Source: Actinomycetota bacterium
GTDB taxonomy: Bacteria > Actinomycetota > Actinomycetes > S36-B12
DNA length: 55,565 nucleotides
Assembly: GCA_016717115.1 (NCBI GenBank)
Contig: JADKGE010000012.1
Location: 45,001 to 100,565, forward strand
Direction of reading: 5' to 3'
Shown here: one piece after another, positions 53,780-55,565 of the stretch
How positions within the stretch are numbered: the stretch's first letter is position 1
Layout of the letters: every line of letters begins with the position of its first letter
Position numbers and translations under genes: made by a program
Notes under the pieces: generated by a model
Database searches by the model: none
What the model was told of the DNA's origin: nothing
Seen by the model: only the letters and a program-made list of their open reading frames with translations

Positions 53780-54619
53780 GTGCCCGTCGTGAGAATCACC
53801 GATCCCGACGACGGCCGCCTTGCCGACTACGTCCGCCTGACCGACGTCGTCCTGCGAGCCAGGCACGAGCCCGAGAAGGGCTTGTACATCGCCGAGAGCG
53901 CCGGCGTGATCCGCCGAGCCGTCGAGGCCGGGCATCGGGCGCGTTCCCTGTTCATGGCCGAGCGCTGGCTCGATGGGCTCGGTGACGTCATCGAGTCGCT
54001 CGGCGCCGGGCCGGACGGCGACGTGCCCGTCTACGTGGCCGAGGCGCACGTGCTCAACGCCGTGGCCGGCTTCAACGTCCACCGAGGGGCGCTCGCGGCG
54101 ATGAACCGCCCCGCGCTGCCGTCCGTCGGTGCACTTCTCGAACGGCACTGCGACGGTGACGGAACCCGCCGCGTCGTCGTGCTCGAGGACATCGTCGACC
54201 ACACCAACGTGGGCGCGATCTTCCGCTCGGCGGCCGCACTTGGGGCGGACGCCGTCCTGGTGTCGCCCCGCTGTGCCGACCCCCTTTACCGGCGTAGCGT
54301 GCGGGTCTCCATGGGCACGGTGTTCCAGGTGCCGTGGACGCGCATCGTCGACTGGGACGACGACCTGGCTCGCCTGCGTGCTGGCGGCTTCACCGTCGCG
54401 GCACTGGCCCTGGCGCCCGACGCTGTTCCGCTCGACGAGTTCGCGGCACGCTGCCCGCGGCGGACTGCGCTCATCCTGGGTGCCGAGGGCGACGGGCTGT
54501 CTGCGGCAGCCGTCACCTCCGCCGACGTCGTCGTGCGCATCCCGATGGCCGGGGCGGTCGACTCCCTCAACGTCGCAGCCGCGTCCGCGGTGGCCCTGTG
54601 GGCGCTACGCGGACGGTGA
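53780..54619 (+). CDS. SpoU/TrmH-family RNA 2'-O-methyltransferase
   Basis: 279 aa from GTG 53780. An N-terminal substrate-binding domain (EPEKGLYIAESAGVIRRAVE) precedes the knotted SPOUT domain: motif 1 LEDIVDHTNVGAIFRSAAALG, motif 2 ALILGAEGDGLS and motif 3 IPMAGAVDSLNVAAASAVALW (broken here: PMAGAVDSLNVAAA). It methylates a ribose in tRNA or rRNA; the target is unknown. The end overlaps the convergent HD-GYP gene by 15 bases. Confidence 0.93.
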   Translation: MPVVRITDPDDGRLADYVRLTDVVLRARHEPEKGLYIAESAGVIRRAVEAGHRARSLFMAERWLDGLGDVIESLGAGPDGDVPVYVAEAHVLNAVAGFNVHRGALAAMNRPALPSVGALLERHCDGDGTRRVVVLEDIVDHTNVGAIFRSAAALGADAVLVSPRCADPLYRRSVRVSMGTVFQVPWTRIVDWDDDLARLRAGGFTVAALALAPDAVPLDEFAARCPRRTALILGAEGDGLSAAAVTSADVVVRIPMAGAVDSLNVAAASAVALWALRGR

Positions 54620-55436
54620 GTCGAGGGGTTCGACGCGCATCATGGTGCAGAAGGCGTCGACTGCCTGCGGGTCGAAGTGGGTTCCGGACCTCGACTCGAT
54701 GAACCGAAGGGCCACGTCCTCGGAGACGGGTTCGCGATATGGCCGCTCCGAGGTCAGCGCATCGAATACGTCGACGACGGCGAACAGTCGCGCGGCAATC
54801 GGGATATCGGTGCCAGACAGGCCCCGAGGATAGCCCGAGCCGTCCCACCTCTCGTGATGGCACCACGGGATGTCCAGGGCTGGGCGAAGGTAGTCGATGC
54901 CGGTGAGCATGGCGACAGCGAGCTCTGGGTGACGCTTCATCTGTCGCCACTCGTCCTCGTCGAGCGGGCCCGTCTTCCCGAGGATCGAGTCCGGCACCCC
55001 CATCTTGCCGATGTCGTGAAGCGTGGCCCCGGCGGATGTGTTCGAGGTCCTCGGCCGGGATCCCCAGGCTGCGGGCAAGTGCCACCGTGCGCGTCGTCAC
55101 CCGCTCGGTGTGCTGGCCGGTGGAGCGGTCGCGGATGTCGAGGGCTGCCGCCCAGCCGGCCAGCGTGTCGTCGTACGCCTGGAGCAGGTTCTCGTTCGTG
55201 GCTGCGGCGCGACCCAGGTACAGGCGGGTGACCAGGTAGAGCACGGCACTGGTCACCGCAACGAAGGCGAGGCCTTTGACCGACTGGATGGACGTCAGCA
55301 GGTCGGTGTCCGAGATGGTCAGGTGAAGGAACTGGTCGGACAGGAGGATCCAGGTGACGGAAGCGGCGAGGTAGGCGGAGGCGATGAGGGCGGCGGCCGA
55401 AGCGGTGATGCGCCGCCTGATCGGGGTCTGGCCCAT
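54605..55436 (-). pseudogene. HD-GYP cyclic-di-GMP phosphodiesterase, one-base frameshift
   Basis: Reads from ATG 55436 ('ggagg' upstream). Two membrane helices (about 12-31 and 52-68) lead into AALDIRDRSTGQHTERV. The frame breaks after EDLEHIRRG at 55027-55030 (four C on the plus strand). One added base gives RRGATLHDIGKMGVPDSI and the rest: HPE, HHERWDGSGYP, IPIAARLFAVVDVFDALTS. HD and GYP motifs are both complete, so the repaired enzyme of about 277 aa should cleave cyclic di-GMP. The break in a short homopolymer suggests a sequencing error. Confidence 0.82.
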
Positions 55437-55565
55437 GGGCGGCCTCCACGTCGACTAGGCCAGGGACTGCGGTTCTCAGTATGGCCCTTCGAGCGTTTGG
55501 CGTGCATCATCAGACGCGGACACGGCCACGTGTGCCGGCCGCTCATTTCGGCTCGCGGCGATCAG
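55437..55565. other. Window edge, no feature seen
   Basis: 129 bases upstream of the HD-GYP gene. They must hold its promoter but no clear TANNNT box at a good distance is seen, and no gene can be supported before the window ends. Confidence 0.4.

Overview
The window is high-G+C DNA from an actinobacterium (Actinomycetota). Three things support this. The 23S rRNA carries the extra domain III helix typical of that phylum. The core gene order (TPR protein, HAD phosphatase, tlyA, nadK, recN, pyrG, NUDIX, ald, xerD, parA, scpA, scpB, rluB, aroH, tyrA, cmk, acyltransferase-like, der) is the order known from Mycobacterium (around Rv1691-Rv1713) and Streptomyces. Many genes start without a ribosome binding site, 6-8 bases after a TANNNT box, as expected of leaderless actinobacterial mRNAs. 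I cannot place it below phylum level.

Layout. 1-2188: the 3' two thirds of a 23S rRNA gene, 5S rRNA and a strong terminator. 2216-7890: a TPR protein with an R/G/S/P-rich head, a large secreted Ig-like protein and a frameshifted metallo-beta-lactamase-fold gene. 8039-31734: the conserved housekeeping block (DNA repair, NAD kinase, CTP synthase, chromosome segregation by ParA/ScpAB, ribosome modification and assembly by TlyA/RluB/Der, tyrosine synthesis, CMP kinase). It is interrupted by large secreted proteins (a choice-of-anchor/PxKF protein and a YVTN beta-propeller). 31727-32964: a frameshifted secreted lipase.

33052-39497: an intact tRNA-Pro(GGG) followed by a decayed integrative element. 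It is bounded by a 97-bp direct repeat of the tRNA 3' half and its downstream flank. Cargo: a membrane diguanylate cyclase, an orphan Flp pilin, a small conserved-looking protein, an AAA+ protein with a ruined Walker A motif, and an envelope protein with three 80-residue repeats. Its tyrosine integrase has a stop codon in place of the catalytic arginine. 39560-55436: an accessory region rich in membrane-anchored and secreted proteins: a second diguanylate cyclase, an orphan LysW-like carrier protein, two bitopic proteins with Ala/Pro linkers around a TY-Chap-like gene, an orphan phage/VgrG-type beta-helix spike, a calcium-binding-repeat protein, a class F sortase, a penicillin-binding-type serine hydrolase lipoprotein, a secreted phospholipase A2-like protein, an alpha/beta hydrolase plus wax ester synthase/DGAT pair, a SpoU-type RNA methyltransferase and a frameshifted HD-GYP phosphodiesterase.

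Themes. Three genes each lack one base in or next to a short G/C run (7115, 32654, 55027), which looks more like residual sequencing error than three independent pseudogenes. Three cyclic-di-GMP genes lie within 22 kb. The strongest candidates for something undescribed are the orphan LysW-like protein ending in Gln, the hairpin-rich non-coding stretch at 41745-42312, the bitopic/TY-Chap cluster at 42456-45284, and separated remnants resembling contractile-injection parts (AAA+ and spike).
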